DNA of 64,000 nt from Frigoribacterium sp. CFBP 13712 (GCF_014842255.1 NZ_JACYVH010000004.1:98399-162398), one strand, 5' to 3'; counted from the stretch's first letter, positions 53,969 through 62,785 are shown. A program made the numbers and translations. Notes: generated by a model not told the origin, from the sequence alone.

Positions 53969-55588
53969 ATGACAGACCGAGCCGGAACCCCCGCCGAAGC
54001 CAGCGACCTCATCGACCCCGAAGAGGTCTCGGCCGCGTACTACGAACTCGTGCCCGACGTCTCGGACCCCGAGCAGAAGGTCGTCTTCGGCACCTCGGGT
54101 CACCGCGGCTCGTCGCTCGACTCGGCGTTCAACGAGACGCACATCGCCGCCATCACGCAGGCGATCGTCGAGTACCGCGCGGGCCAGGGCATCACCGGGC
54201 CGCTGTTCATCGGGCGCGACACGCACATCCTCAGCGGGCCGGCCGAGCGCACGGCGGTCGAGGTGCTCGTCGGCAACGGCGTGCACGTGCTCGCCGACTC
54301 CGAGGGCGGCTACGTGCCGACCCCCGCGCTCAGCCACGCGATCCTCGTGTACAACGCCGACCCGGCGCACACCGACAAGGCCGACGGCATCGTCGTCACC
54401 CCCAGCCACAACCCGCCCCGCGACGGCGGCTTCAAGTACAACCCGCCGCACGGCGGCCCCGCCGACAGCGAGGCCACGAACTGGATCGCCACCCGCGCCA
54501 ACGAGATCATCGCCGCGGGCAACGTCGACGTCGTGCGCGGCGACGGCAGCCCGGGTCGGCACGACTTCCTCCGCGGCTACGTCGGCGACCTCGCGAACAT
54601 CATCGACATCGAGGCCATCAAGAAGGCCGGCGTCCGCATCGGCGCCGATCCCCTGGGCGGCGCGAGCGTCGCGTACTGGGGCGCCATCCGCGACGTCTAC
54701 GGCCTCGACCTGACCGTCACCAACCCCGGCGTCGACCCGACCTGGCGCTTCATGACCCTCGACTGGGACGGCAAGATCCGCATGGATCCCTCGAGCCCCT
54801 CGGCCATGGCCAGCGTCGTGCACCGCAAAGACGAGTTCGACGTGCTGACCGGCAACGACGCCGACGCCGACCGCCACGGCATCGTCACCCCCGACGGCGG
54901 GCTGATGAACCCCAACCACTACCTCGCCGTCGCGATCGACTACCTCTACACGCACCGCCCGCAGTGGCGCGACGACGCCGCCATCGGCAAGACGCTGGTC
55001 TCGTCGAGCATCATCGACCAGGTGGCAGAGTCGCACGGGCGACGCCTGTGGGAGGTCCCGGTCGGGTTCAAGTGGTTCGTGCCCGGACTCGTCGACGGCT
55101 CGGTCGGCTTCGGTGGCGAAGAGAGCGCGGGTGCCTCGTTCCTCCGCCACGACGGCACCGTGTGGACGACCGACAAAGACGGCATCCTGCTCGCACTGCT
55201 CGCGAGCGAGATCCTCGCCGTCACGGGCAAGACGCCCTCGCAGCTGTACGCCGAGCTCGTCGAGAAGTTCGGCGACCCCGTCTACCAGCGGGTCGACGCC
55301 GCCGCATCGAAAGACCAGAAGGCCCGCCTCGGCAAGCTGAGCGGCGACGACATCACGGCGACCGAGCTGGCGGGCGACCCGATCACCGCCAAGCTCACCG
55401 AGGCACCCGGCAACGGCGCGTCCATCGGCGGTCTCAAGGTCGTCACCGACAAGGCGTGGTTCGCCGCCCGCCCGTCGGGCACCGAAGACGTCTACAAGAT
55501 CTACGCCGAGTCGTTCGAGGGGCCCGAGCACCTCGCCCGCGTGCAGGCCGAGGCCAAGCAGATCGTCGACGCCGCACTGCAGGGCTGA
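53969..55588 (+). CDS. pgm: Phosphoglucomutase (alpha-D-glucose phosphate-specific)
   Basis: 539 residues. VVFGTSGHRG (about 38-47), active-site serine in VVTPSHNPPRDGGFKY (about 142-157), metal site in GNDADADRHG (about 291-300), sugar loop FGGEESAG (about 383-390) and phosphate loop RPSGTED (about 498-504). It interconverts glucose-1- and glucose-6-phosphate, feeding glycogen metabolism (compare glgX). CAGGAT is 6 nt before the ATG. A strong terminator follows. Confidence 0.95.
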   Translation: MTDRAGTPAEASDLIDPEEVSAAYYELVPDVSDPEQKVVFGTSGHRGSSLDSAFNETHIAAITQAIVEYRAGQGITGPLFIGRDTHILSGPAERTAVEVLVGNGVHVLADSEGGYVPTPALSHAILVYNADPAHTDKADGIVVTPSHNPPRDGGFKYNPPHGGPADSEATNWIATRANEIIAAGNVDVVRGDGSPGRHDFLRGYVGDLANIIDIEAIKKAGVRIGADPLGGASVAYWGAIRDVYGLDLTVTNPGVDPTWRFMTLDWDGKIRMDPSSPSAMASVVHRKDEFDVLTGNDADADRHGIVTPDGGLMNPNHYLAVAIDYLYTHRPQWRDDAAIGKTLVSSSIIDQVAESHGRRLWEVPVGFKWFVPGLVDGSVGFGGEESAGASFLRHDGTVWTTDKDGILLALLASEILAVTGKTPSQLYAELVEKFGDPVYQRVDAAASKDQKARLGKLSGDDITATELAGDPITAKLTEAPGNGASIGGLKVVTDKAWFAARPSGTEDVYKIYAESFEGPEHLARVQAEAKQIVDAALQG

Positions 55589-55608
55589 GCCGCGCCTCCC
55601 GCACCGCC

Positions 55609-55674
55609 CGACGGGCGTGTTCGCGACGGACGGGCGACTTCGGTCGCCCTTTTCGGACGAACACGTCCGTCTTG
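55609..55674. terminator. Terminator of pgm with nested palindrome
   Basis: GGGCGAC-TTCG-GTCGCCC-TTTT (55632-55653) is a canonical rho-independent terminator. An outer pair, GACGGGCGTGTTCG and CGAACACGTCCGTC, encloses it. Confidence 0.85.
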
Positions 55675-55692
55675 CTGCCCCGAGACCGCGCG

Positions 55693-55932
55693 TCAGTCGT
55701 CTCGACGGGCGCGCAGGCGACGCACCGTGTCGCGGGCCGACAGGACGATGCCCCAGAAGATCACGATGATGCCGACCGGCACGCCGAACAGGGCGATCCC
55801 TTCGATCCGTCCGCGCCAGTCCCAGTAGCTGAAAGCGAGGAACGCCCCCACGCCGAGTGCGACGAAGACAAGGCCGATGATGACGAGCTGTCGACCTGTG
55901 GCGGGCTTCTCGTCGGCGGGCGGACGTCGCAT
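55693..55932 (-). CDS. Small membrane protein, 79 aa
   Basis: 79 residues with two transmembrane helices (about 16-36 and 43-64) and a basic C-terminus (RDTVRRLRARRDD). Function unknown. It lies 4 nt after the DD-carboxypeptidase stop on the same strand, so it is co-transcribed with a cell-wall enzyme. Confidence 0.75.
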   Translation of the reverse strand: MRRPPADEKPATGRQLVIIGLVFVALGVGAFLAFSYWDWRGRIEGIALFGVPVGIIVIFWGIVLSARDTVRRLRARRDD

Positions 55933-55936
55933 GGGG

Positions 55937-56755
55937 TCAGCCGGCGTAGCCGGGCGCTGCAGGCAGGTCGAAGAACTCCTCGAGGGTCGTCACGCCCGTC
56001 TCGTGCATCTCGGTCGAGAGGTCCGTGCCGATGTACCGGAAGTGCCACGGCTCGAAGGTGAACCCGGTCACCGCGACCTTGTCGGCGGGGTACCGCAGCA
56101 AGAACCCGAAGCGCCAGGCGTTCGCCGCGAGCCACTTCCCCTGCGGGGTGTCGCCGAAGCACGCCTGCAGCGCGCAGCTGAGGGGCACGGGGCTGATGTC
56201 GAGCGCGAGCCCGGTCTGGTGCTCGCTGAACCCGGGTCGGGCGCTCTGCGCGTCGGCCTGGGTCTGCCCGAGTCGCTGCACCCAGCCGTCGTAGACGCTG
56301 ACCTGCGTGTCGTACGACCGGTACGCGCTCTGCACCTGGAACGCCCCCGCGCCCTCCGCCTCCCCCGCGGCGAACATCTCGACGACCGCGTCGGCGACCT
56401 CGGCACGCAGCGCGGGCGGGTTCTGACTCTGCACGTCGGGCGTGACGAGATCGGTCGGCGCGTAGTCGACGGGGTCGAGCGGACGCAGCTTGTCGCTGAC
56501 GACCCACAGGCTCGAGGGGTCGTCGATCGACCGCGCCGACCTGTCGAAGGCGGGTGTGGTCGGGGACGCAGGAGGCGCCTCCTCGGTCTCCGACGGAACC
56601 GGCGTCGCCGCCGTGGGCGTCTCGGACGGGCTGGGCGAGGCCGGAGTCGTGGGCGCGGGAGTCGCCGCCGAGCACGACGCGAGCAGCGCCCCGGCGACGA
56701 TCGCGGCGAGGGGCAGCAGGATCGCCGTGCGGGACGAGAAGGGGCGGGAGGTCAT
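55937..56755 (-). CDS. D-alanyl-D-alanine carboxypeptidase, VanY/M15B family lipoprotein
   Basis: 272 residues. Signal peptide with lipobox LASC (about 24-28), Thr/Pro linker, then the zinc-peptidase domain with VQSAYRSYDTQ, SEHQTGLALDIS (metal H and D) and EPWHFRYIG (catalytic E, metal H). It trims the terminal D-Ala of peptidoglycan. TAGGCT lies 7 nt before the ATG. Confidence 0.93.
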   Translation of the reverse strand: MTSRPFSSRTAILLPLAAIVAGALLASCSAATPAPTTPASPSPSETPTAATPVPSETEEAPPASPTTPAFDRSARSIDDPSSLWVVSDKLRPLDPVDYAPTDLVTPDVQSQNPPALRAEVADAVVEMFAAGEAEGAGAFQVQSAYRSYDTQVSVYDGWVQRLGQTQADAQSARPGFSEHQTGLALDISPVPLSCALQACFGDTPQGKWLAANAWRFGFLLRYPADKVAVTGFTFEPWHFRYIGTDLSTEMHETGVTTLEEFFDLPAAPGYAG

Positions 56756-56949
56756 CGCGTCGAGCCTAGTTCGTCGGCTCGGCGGCGATCAGGAGCCCGC
56801 CCCGCGTCGGGTCCGGGGCGGGTCCGGGCCGGGCCGGCGTCGGGCTCGCGTCGGGTCCGCGTCGGGCTCGCGGCGGGTGCTCGTCGGGCACGGGTCGGAA
56901 GCTGGAGGTCGCCTCGGTATCCGTCACCGCGGACCGAACCGGCCCCGCA

Positions 56950-57090
56950 AGGGGGTAGCGTGTTCCTTGCTGGAGGTGCTAGCCACCTCCCCGGTCGTCT
57001 CATCCCCGGCGTACCCTGCCCGTGAAGCTCACGCGGGAGGTGCGACGACCACAAGGGCCGCCCCTCGTCTCGAGGTGCGGCCCTTGGCAT
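56950..57090 (+). ncRNA. Candidate structured leader or small RNA upstream of MarR
   Basis: A TAGCGT box (56956-56961) could start a transcript containing GGAGGTG-CTAG-CCACCTCC and a 14-bp stem CAAGGGCCGC...GCGGCCCTTG (57052-57086). It ends before the leaderless promoter of the MarR gene. No known riboswitch is recognised, so this may be just a terminator region. Confidence 0.3.
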
Positions 57091-57108
57091 GTCCGCCGCC
57101 GGTGAAGC

Positions 57109-57114
57109 TAGTCT
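57109..57114 (+). promoter_or_regulatory. Leaderless -10 box (TAGTCT) of MarR gene
   Basis: TAGTCT lies 7 nt before the ATG at 57122; the gap CTCTAGT has no ribosome site. Confidence 0.55.
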
Positions 57115-57121
57115 CTCTAGT

Positions 57122-57751
57122 ATGGCGACCAACAGACCCTCGGCCCTCTACGACGCCACCGGCTACTGGTACACGAGCAGCGCCGAAGAGCGCGGGGTCG
57201 AGGTGCTCAACGCCCTGCGCCGCTACCGCTCCGCCGAGTCGGACATGCGCAAGCGGACCCGCGACTCGATGGGCATGGGCGACACCGACCTGGCCGCTCT
57301 GAGATTCCTGGTGCGGGCGTCCCGCCGCGGCGAGGACGTCAACGCGAAGGACCTCGCGACCCATCTCGGCATCACCTCGGCCTCGGCCTCGGTCCTGATC
57401 GCCCGACTGGTCGCCAGCGGGCACCTGCGGCGCAACCCGCACCCGACCGACCGGCGCGGCGTGCTGCTGACCGTCACGAACGACTCGCACGTCGAGGTCC
57501 GCTCGACGCTGTCTGCCATGCACCGACGCATGATCGTGACGGCCGAGTCGATGTCCGCCGACGAGCAGGCGGTCGTCGCGTCGTTCCTCGACTCGATGTC
57601 GGAGGCGCTGTCGATCGACGACCACGCCGCCGAAGCGGAGAGCCCGGCCGACGGCACGGCCGACAGCTCAGCCAACGGCCCGGCCGAGCACCCGGCCCAG
57701 AGCACGGCCGGGAGCCACGAACCGACCGGCTCCGAGAACCGTATCCGCTGA
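57122..57751 (+). CDS. MarR family transcriptional regulator
   Basis: 209 residues. Winged helix (about 50-115): GDTDLAALRFLVRASRRGED, AKDLATHLGITSASASVLIARLVASGHLRRNPHPTDRRG. A low-complexity tail (about 170-209) of Pro/Ala/Ser/Gly follows the domain. The gene precedes the second small-ORF unit by about 200 nt; a perfect palindrome TGTCTAGACA lies between. This may be its operator. Ligand unknown. Confidence 0.87.
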   Translation: MATNRPSALYDATGYWYTSSAEERGVEVLNALRRYRSAESDMRKRTRDSMGMGDTDLAALRFLVRASRRGEDVNAKDLATHLGITSASASVLIARLVASGHLRRNPHPTDRRGVLLTVTNDSHVEVRSTLSAMHRRMIVTAESMSADEQAVVASFLDSMSEALSIDDHAAEAESPADGTADSSANGPAEHPAQSTAGSHEPTGSENRIR

Positions 57752-57769
57752 ACGAATCGAGCCGGAGAG

Positions 57770-57779
57770 TGTCTAGACA
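57770..57779. promoter_or_regulatory. Perfect palindrome, candidate MarR operator
   Basis: TGTCTAGACA reads the same on both strands, followed at once by ACCTAGGCA with a second palindrome CCTAGG. It lies between the MarR gene and the small-ORF unit. Confidence 0.45.
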
Positions 57780-57947
57780 ACCTAGGCACCCTCTGCCAGT
57801 CTCATCGGACGGCCCCGATTCACGGCGGGGCCACCGACCCCGGTTCACGGCCGGAGTCGCACGGATCGGCCCCTGGTCGACCCGTGACCGCAGCACCGAT
57901 CACGATGGATCAGCCGGCATCGCAGGGATGCCAGAAACGAGCAGGAC
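57780..57947. other. Leader of the second small-ORF unit
   Basis: 168 nt with no recognised gene. It includes the repeated phrase CCGATTCACGGC/CCGGTTCACGGCC (57815 and 57841), a near-duplicate. Confidence 0.35.
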
Positions 57948-58097
57948 ATGACTGCACTCACCCCGACGCCTCGAGGACGTCGCTCGAACCCGATCGACGC
58001 CGGCCACGACACGACGGTCGTCGTCATCGTCGTCGCCGCTCTCGGCACGGTGGTCAGCCTCGGCGCAGCCGTCGGCACCGCCCTCGGACTCCTCTGA
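57948..58097 (+). CDS. Small membrane peptide, 49 aa (first of a two-ORF unit)
   Basis: 49 residues: a basic N-terminus (PRGRRSNPIDAGHD) then one hydrophobic segment (TTVVVIVVAALGTVVSLGAA and on, about 22-49). It can be a single-span membrane or bacteriocin-like peptide. Its TGA overlaps the start of the next ORF (TGATG). The arrangement mirrors 5662-6011. Function unknown. Confidence 0.55.
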   Translation: MTALTPTPRGRRSNPIDAGHDTTVVVIVVAALGTVVSLGAAVGTALGLL

Positions 58098-58222
58098 TGA
58101 ACGCCCAGATGCTCCAGTCGCTCACGCACGAGCAGCTGGTCGCGGTCGTCCGCGGCACCGTCTCAGCCGGTGGCGCCCACGCCGTCGACCACGGTCAGCA
58201 GATCACGCAGACCGCCGCCTGA
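58097..58222 (+). CDS. Small protein, 41 aa, paralogue of the 5760 ORF
   Basis: 41 residues with MLQSLTHEQLVAVVRGTV (about 5-22), aligning with LERLSHEALVAHIRSRV in the 83-residue protein at 5760. The ATG overlaps the upstream stop. The rest (SAGGAHAVDHGQQITQTAA) is unlike the other paralogue. No known family. Confidence 0.6.
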   Translation: MNAQMLQSLTHEQLVAVVRGTVSAGGAHAVDHGQQITQTAA

Positions 58223-58287
58223 ACCCCTCCTGCTGAGCGCCGGGCCTGCGGCCTCGACCTCCCCGCGACAGGGGCGGTCTCACGAGG

Positions 58288-59277
58288 TCAGTCCGCCTCG
58301 GCGACCGTCGTCCGTGCCGGCTTCGCGGTCGCCGGCTTCGCGGTCGCCGGCTTCGCGGTCGCCGGCTTGCGAGCGGCGGCTGGCTTGCGAGCGGCCGGCT
58401 TGCGCGTCGCGCGGGGCTTGACCACGGTGACGTCCGCCTGCGGGAGCCGTCTGCGCATCACGGCCACCGCCTCCTCGTTGCTGTCCACCAGCACGAAACG
58501 CCGGCCGAGCGACTCGGCCACGGCTCCGGTCGTGCCGCTGCCGGCGAAGAAGTCGAGCACCCAGTCGCCTTCACGACTCGAGGCCTGGATCATGCGTCTC
58601 AGCACGCCTTCGGGCTTCTGCGTCGGGTAGCCGGTCTTCTCACGGCCCGTCGGCGACACGATCGTGTGCCACCAGACGTCGGTCGGCAGCTTGCCCCGCG
58701 CGACCTTCTCGGGTGTGACCAGCCCGGGAGCCATGTACGGCTCGCGGTCGACCGTCTCGGAGTCGAAGTGGTACCGGGCAGGGTCCTTCACGTAGACGAG
58801 GATCGTGTCGTGCTTGGTGGGCCACCGGTTGCGGCTCTTCGCGCCGTAGTCGTACGCCCAGATGATCTCGTTCAGGAAGTTGTCGCGACCGAACAGCACG
58901 TCGAGCAGCACCTTCGCGTAGTGCGCCTCGCGGTAGTCGAGGTGCAGATAGAGGGTGCCGTCGGGGGCGAGCAGGCGCCAGGCCTCGGCGAGTCTCGGCT
59001 CGAGGAACGACCAGTAGTCGTCGAAACGGTCGTCGTAGCGCATCAGGTCGCCGCGGATCCGCTCGTACGCGACGCCCTTGAAACCCGTGACGGCGGTCAC
59101 GGAGTCGTCGGCGCTGCGGACCGAGGTGGTCGTCCGCCGCTTCTGCGCCCGCCCCGTGTTGAACGGCGGGTCGAGGTAGACGACCGTGAACGCCTCGTCG
59201 GGCAGCCGCGGCGTCACCTCGAGGTTGTCACCCTGGACCACGAGGCTCGAGGAGGCGCTGGTCCAGTTCAGGGGCAT
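58288..59277 (-). CDS. Orphan DNA methyltransferase (DPPF type) with lysine-rich C-terminal tail
   Basis: 329 residues. Catalytic motif IV DPPF (about 37-40, VVYLDPPFNTGRAQK) and motif I FAGSGTTG (about 254-261) place it in the N4-cytosine/N6-adenine methyltransferase class with IV before I. No restriction enzyme is adjacent. From about 292 the protein is a repeat of KPA(A/T)(A/R)K (histone H1-like) coded by 15-nt repeats at about 58318-58365; this tail should bind DNA non-specifically. CAGAAT lies 6 nt before the ATG. Confidence 0.88.
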   Translation of the reverse strand: MPLNWTSASSSLVVQGDNLEVTPRLPDEAFTVVYLDPPFNTGRAQKRRTTTSVRSADDSVTAVTGFKGVAYERIRGDLMRYDDRFDDYWSFLEPRLAEAWRLLAPDGTLYLHLDYREAHYAKVLLDVLFGRDNFLNEIIWAYDYGAKSRNRWPTKHDTILVYVKDPARYHFDSETVDREPYMAPGLVTPEKVARGKLPTDVWWHTIVSPTGREKTGYPTQKPEGVLRRMIQASSREGDWVLDFFAGSGTTGAVAESLGRRFVLVDSNEEAVAVMRRRLPQADVTVVKPRATRKPAARKPAAARKPATAKPATAKPATAKPARTTVAEAD

Positions 59278-59430
59278 GCCTCCATTCTGTCGCGTGCCGG
59301 GCCCGGCTCCGCCCACCCTCGCCGCGCCTCCTGCGGGCCGGCCCCGACCGGAGCGGAGTGGGGCGGAGGGGGACGGAGGGCGACGGAGGGGGCGAGGGCG
59401 GGTCGGGGGCGGCGGGCGTAGCGTGACGGG

Positions 59431-59715
59431 ATGAACGCCGTAGTAGAGAACCGCCCGGACCAGAACCAGTACGCCCTCGTGGAGGGCGACACGACCGTGG
59501 GCTTCGCCGCCTACGAGATCGTCGGCGACGAGATCCGCTTCACGCACACCGAGATCGAGCCGAGCCGACGCTCGACCGGCCTCGGCGCGCAGCTGGTGCA
59601 GGGCGCGCTCGACGACGTGCGCGAGAACAGCACCCGCCGCGTCGTCCCGCTCTGCCCGTTCGTGGTCGACTACATCGACGAGCACGTCGACTACCGCGAG
59701 CTTCTCAACCGCTGA
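59431..59715 (+). CDS. GNAT-like small N-acetyltransferase (YidJ/Gtn type)
   Basis: 94 residues. EPSRRSTGLGAQLVQGALDD (about 47-66) is the acetyl-CoA pyrophosphate loop, and RRVVPLCPFVVDYIDEH follows, as in the small GNAT subfamily (YjdJ-like). TAGCGT lies 6 nt before the ATG. Substrate unknown. Confidence 0.85.
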   Translation: MNAVVENRPDQNQYALVEGDTTVGFAAYEIVGDEIRFTHTEIEPSRRSTGLGAQLVQGALDDVRENSTRRVVPLCPFVVDYIDEHVDYRELLNR

Positions 59716-59866
59716 CCGGGCCGCCCGCCCGTCGGCGCCGTCGCCGGCGGCGACCACGGTGGTCAGATGGCGCCCCTTGCGGCCGCCCGAAGGGCCGTTT
59801 CTGCCCATCGTCGCACCCGGCACTCGCCGCCGGCGACCCTCGCGGCCGGACGGCGCGCGGGGGCGC

Positions 59867-60916
59867 TCAGGGGACGCGGCGCAGCCACTCCGGCGTCGCG
59901 AACTTCGTCGTCACGAGCTGCTCGGCCTGAGCGAGCTCGTCGTCGGTGACGCGACCCGTCGTCGCGCCGTACAGCCCGGCGAAGGTCTGCTTGAGCCGCT
60001 CGATGATCTCGGTGCGGGGCAGCCCGGTCTGACTGCGCAGCGGGTCGACGCGCTTCGCCGCGCTGGTCGTGCCCTTGTCGCTCATCTTCTCGCGGCCGAT
60101 GCGCAGCACCTGCACCATCTTCTCGCCGTCCATGTCGTACGACATCGTGGCGTGATGCAGCAGGGCGCCGTTGCCGAGGCGCTTCTGCGCGGCCCCGCCG
60201 ATCTTGCCCTTCGCCGACGTGATGTCGTTGAGCGGCTGGTAGAACGCGTCGATGCCGAGCGACTTGAGTGCCGTGATCACCCACTCGTCGAGATACGCGT
60301 ACGAGTCGGCGAAGCTCATGCCCTGCACGAGCTCGCCCGGTGCGTACAGCGAGTAGGTGACGATCGACTCGGCGTCCATGAACATGGCGCCGCCGCCGCT
60401 GATCCGACGGACGACCTCGAAGCCGTGCGTCGCCGCGTTGTCGAGGTCGACCTCGTTCTTCAGCGACTGGAAGCTGCCGATCACGACGGCCGGCTGGTTC
60501 CACTCCCAGAAGCGCAGAGTCGGGCCGCGGCGACCCGCGCCGACCTCCTCGGTCAGCACCTGGTCGAGCGCGAGGTGCATGTTGGGCGAGACCGGCTCGT
60601 CGTGGATGATCTGCCAGTCGTAGTCGCGCCAGTCTGTGGCCTTCGAGAGGCTGCGGCGGACGGCGACCGCGATGGCCTCGGGGCTGAAGCCGAGCAGCAC
60701 CGCGTCGTCGGGCAGACCTCGACGGATGGCCGCGGCGATCGTCGCCGCGTCGGACTCGACCGGCAGGCCGTTGACGGCCCGATCGATGGCGTCGAGCGCC
60801 GTGTCGGGCTCGAGGAAGAAGTCGCCTGCGAGTCGGAACCCTGCGATGCGCCCGTCGCCCACCTCGAGATCGACGACCACGAGCTTGCCGCCAGGGACCT
60901 TGTACTCACCGTGCAT
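59867..60916 (-). CDS. lplA: Lipoate--protein ligase A
   Basis: 349 residues. An N-terminal accessory domain (about 1-90, KVPGGKLVVVDLEVGDGRIA) like the C-terminal domain of bacterial LplA is fused ahead of the catalytic part, with RRISGGGAMF (about 167-176) and the K in GKIGGAAQKR (about 236-245) for lipoyl-AMP. It attaches lipoate to E2 subunits. TAGGCT lies 7 nt before the ATG. Confidence 0.92.
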   Translation of the reverse strand: MHGEYKVPGGKLVVVDLEVGDGRIAGFRLAGDFFLEPDTALDAIDRAVNGLPVESDAATIAAAIRRGLPDDAVLLGFSPEAIAVAVRRSLSKATDWRDYDWQIIHDEPVSPNMHLALDQVLTEEVGAGRRGPTLRFWEWNQPAVVIGSFQSLKNEVDLDNAATHGFEVVRRISGGGAMFMDAESIVTYSLYAPGELVQGMSFADSYAYLDEWVITALKSLGIDAFYQPLNDITSAKGKIGGAAQKRLGNGALLHHATMSYDMDGEKMVQVLRIGREKMSDKGTTSAAKRVDPLRSQTGLPRTEIIERLKQTFAGLYGATTGRVTDDELAQAEQLVTTKFATPEWLRRVP

Positions 60917-60926
60917 GAGTCGCAGC

Positions 60927-61793
60927 CTAGGCCACGCGGTCGTCGAGCCACCGGACGAGATCGGCCACGACCTCGTCGCGGTTCGTCTCGTTGAAGACCT
61001 CGTGCCGGGCGCCGGTGTAGACGATCAGCTCGACGTCGCTGAGGCCGCTGCGACCGAGGTACGCCGACGCGAGCCTGCGGGCGCTCGCCTCGCCGCCGAG
61101 GGTGTCGTCGCTGCCCACCAGGATGAGCAGCGGCGGGTCGGAGTCGAGCGATCGCGACGGCCGCCCGAAGAGCCGCAGCGCGTCGCGGTAGCCGAACAGC
61201 TTCGCCACGGTCGCGACGGTCATCAGGGGGTCGGCGACGGCGCGCTCGATCACCGCGGTGTCGCGGCTGAGCCATTCGAACCCGGTGCCGCCCTCGTGCG
61301 CGTGCCGGGCGTTGAGATCGCCGCCGTTCATGCTGCCCGGCATGCGGTAGGCCGTGCCGCTCAGCACGACGGCGTCGAAGAGCGACGCCTGCCGGTCGAC
61401 GATCTTCTGCATCATGAGCGATCCCCACGAGTGCCCGAGGCCGACCAGCGGCAGGCCGGGCTCGTCGGCCCGGATGATGCCCGTCAGCTGGGTGATCGCC
61501 TCGAGCGTGCCCGCGAGACCCGACGGGCCGAGACGACCGAGCTTCGTGTGATCGCCGCCCCACTGGCCGAGCCCGGTCTCGCCGTGCCCGAGGTGATCGT
61601 CGGCGTAGACCGTGTAGCCGGCCCGCACGAGATCGTGGGCGAGCGCCTCGTAGCGCAACGCGTGCTCGGCGACGCCGTGCGCGATCTGCACGACGGCCTT
61701 GGGCGTGGCCGCACGCCACACGTAGTAGTGGACGGTGACACCGTGCTGATCGACGAAGGTGTGATCGCCGCGGGCGGGGATGAACTGGGGCAC
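60927..61793 (-). CDS. Alpha/beta hydrolase, monoacylglycerol lipase-like
   Basis: 288 residues. AHGVAEHALRY (oxyanion region, about 38-48), DHLGHGET, nucleophile in GLGHSWGSLMMQ (about 118-129), D in LILVGSDDTLGG and H in GARHEVFNE. Membership of the monoglyceride lipase group is clear; the ester is not. CAGGAT lies 6 nt before the GTG start. It lies 10 nt upstream of lplA on the same strand, so the two may be co-transcribed. Confidence 0.88.
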   Translation of the reverse strand: MPQFIPARGDHTFVDQHGVTVHYYVWRAATPKAVVQIAHGVAEHALRYEALAHDLVRAGYTVYADDHLGHGETGLGQWGGDHTKLGRLGPSGLAGTLEAITQLTGIIRADEPGLPLVGLGHSWGSLMMQKIVDRQASLFDAVVLSGTAYRMPGSMNGGDLNARHAHEGGTGFEWLSRDTAVIERAVADPLMTVATVAKLFGYRDALRLFGRPSRSLDSDPPLLILVGSDDTLGGEASARRLASAYLGRSGLSDVELIVYTGARHEVFNETNRDEVVADLVRWLDDRVA

Positions 61794-61886
61794 GGGGTCA
61801 TCCTGCCAGTCGGGTACGACATCGGGCGGGCGCCGCCGGGTACGACATCGGGGCGGGCGCGGCCGGGAGGGAGGGGCGGAGACCGC

Positions 61887-61926
61887 AGGAGGCGCGGGTC
61901 GGCATCGGAGCCGACCCGCGCCTCCT
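61887..61926. repeat. Inverted pair of the abundant motif (17-bp perfect arms)
   Basis: AGGAGGCGCGGGTCGGC (61887-61903) and its exact complement (61910-61926) are 6 nt apart, between the lipase and the PepSY genes. Confidence 0.92.
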
Positions 61927-61945
61927 CGGCTGCGGAGCCCGTCGG

Positions 61946-62587
61946 TCAGCGGCGGGGCGAGTCCACGTCGGTGCGCACCACGCCGAAGTCGGCGTCGAGG
62001 TCGACGTCGACCTCGGTGCCGTCGTCGAGGCGCACGTCGACCTCGTAGGCCACGTCGCGGTCGTCGCTGCGGTCGGCGTCGGTGACGACACCGCCGCCAG
62101 CGGCCTCGATCGCGGCGGCCGAGGCGCGGTCGTAGTCGGCCCCGGTCAGCTCGGCGTCGTCGCGGTCGCCCGTGGTGGGCGCGCCGGGGGCGGAGCCGGT
62201 CGCGACGTCGTCGCCGTCGCGGTCATCCGCGTCGACGCTGCCGGTCGAGCCCGACGAGCCGGTCGAGCCGTCGTCGTCCGAGTCGTCCGAGTCGCCGCGG
62301 TCGTCGACCCGGCTCGACACGACGGCGCCCTCGCCGTCGAGCAGCACCGAGACCTCGCGGCCGTCGTCGCGAGTGACGTCGACCTCGTAGCCCTCGAGGC
62401 CGTCGTCGAGGCGGTCGACGTCGGTCACGACGCCGCTGCCGACCTCGGCGAGCGCCGCCTGCGACACCGACTCGCGGTCGGACGCCGACACGCGGTCGTC
62501 CAGGGTCGACGCGACGGCGATGCCGCCACCGGCGAGGACGATGACGGCCGCGGCCGCTCCGGCGATGATCATGGTCTTCTTCTTCAC
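61946..62587 (-). CDS. Secreted PepSY domain protein
   Basis: 213 residues. Signal peptide (about 1-26, KKKTMIIAGAAAAVIVLAGG) then two PepSY-like repeats (about 35-90 and 145-210), each with VVTDVDR and YEVDV motifs, separated by an acidic Asp/Ser/Gly linker. PepSY domains are thought to inhibit or bind peptidases in the envelope. It lies downstream of a sensor kinase and may be its target. Confidence 0.85.
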   Translation of the reverse strand: MKKKTMIIAGAAAAVIVLAGGGIAVASTLDDRVSASDRESVSQAALAEVGSGVVTDVDRLDDGLEGYEVDVTRDDGREVSVLLDGEGAVVSSRVDDRGDSDDSDDDGSTGSSGSTGSVDADDRDGDDVATGSAPGAPTTGDRDDAELTGADYDRASAAAIEAAGGGVVTDADRSDDRDVAYEVDVRLDDGTEVDVDLDADFGVVRTDVDSPRR

Positions 62588-62785
62588 GGTGTCTCCGATC
62601 GTGGGGCCCTGGGGCCGGCTTCCGACGCGGCGGGGGCGCCGGTCGAGCTGATGACATCACTCTGGATCGGGGGCCCTGAAGCGACACTGAAGCCCGCTGA
62701 AGAACCGTTCAGGAGGCGCGGGTCAACCCGTTCAGGAGCGGCAGGCCGGCACGTCAGGAGGCGCGGTTCGGCCCGTCCCGCCCGC

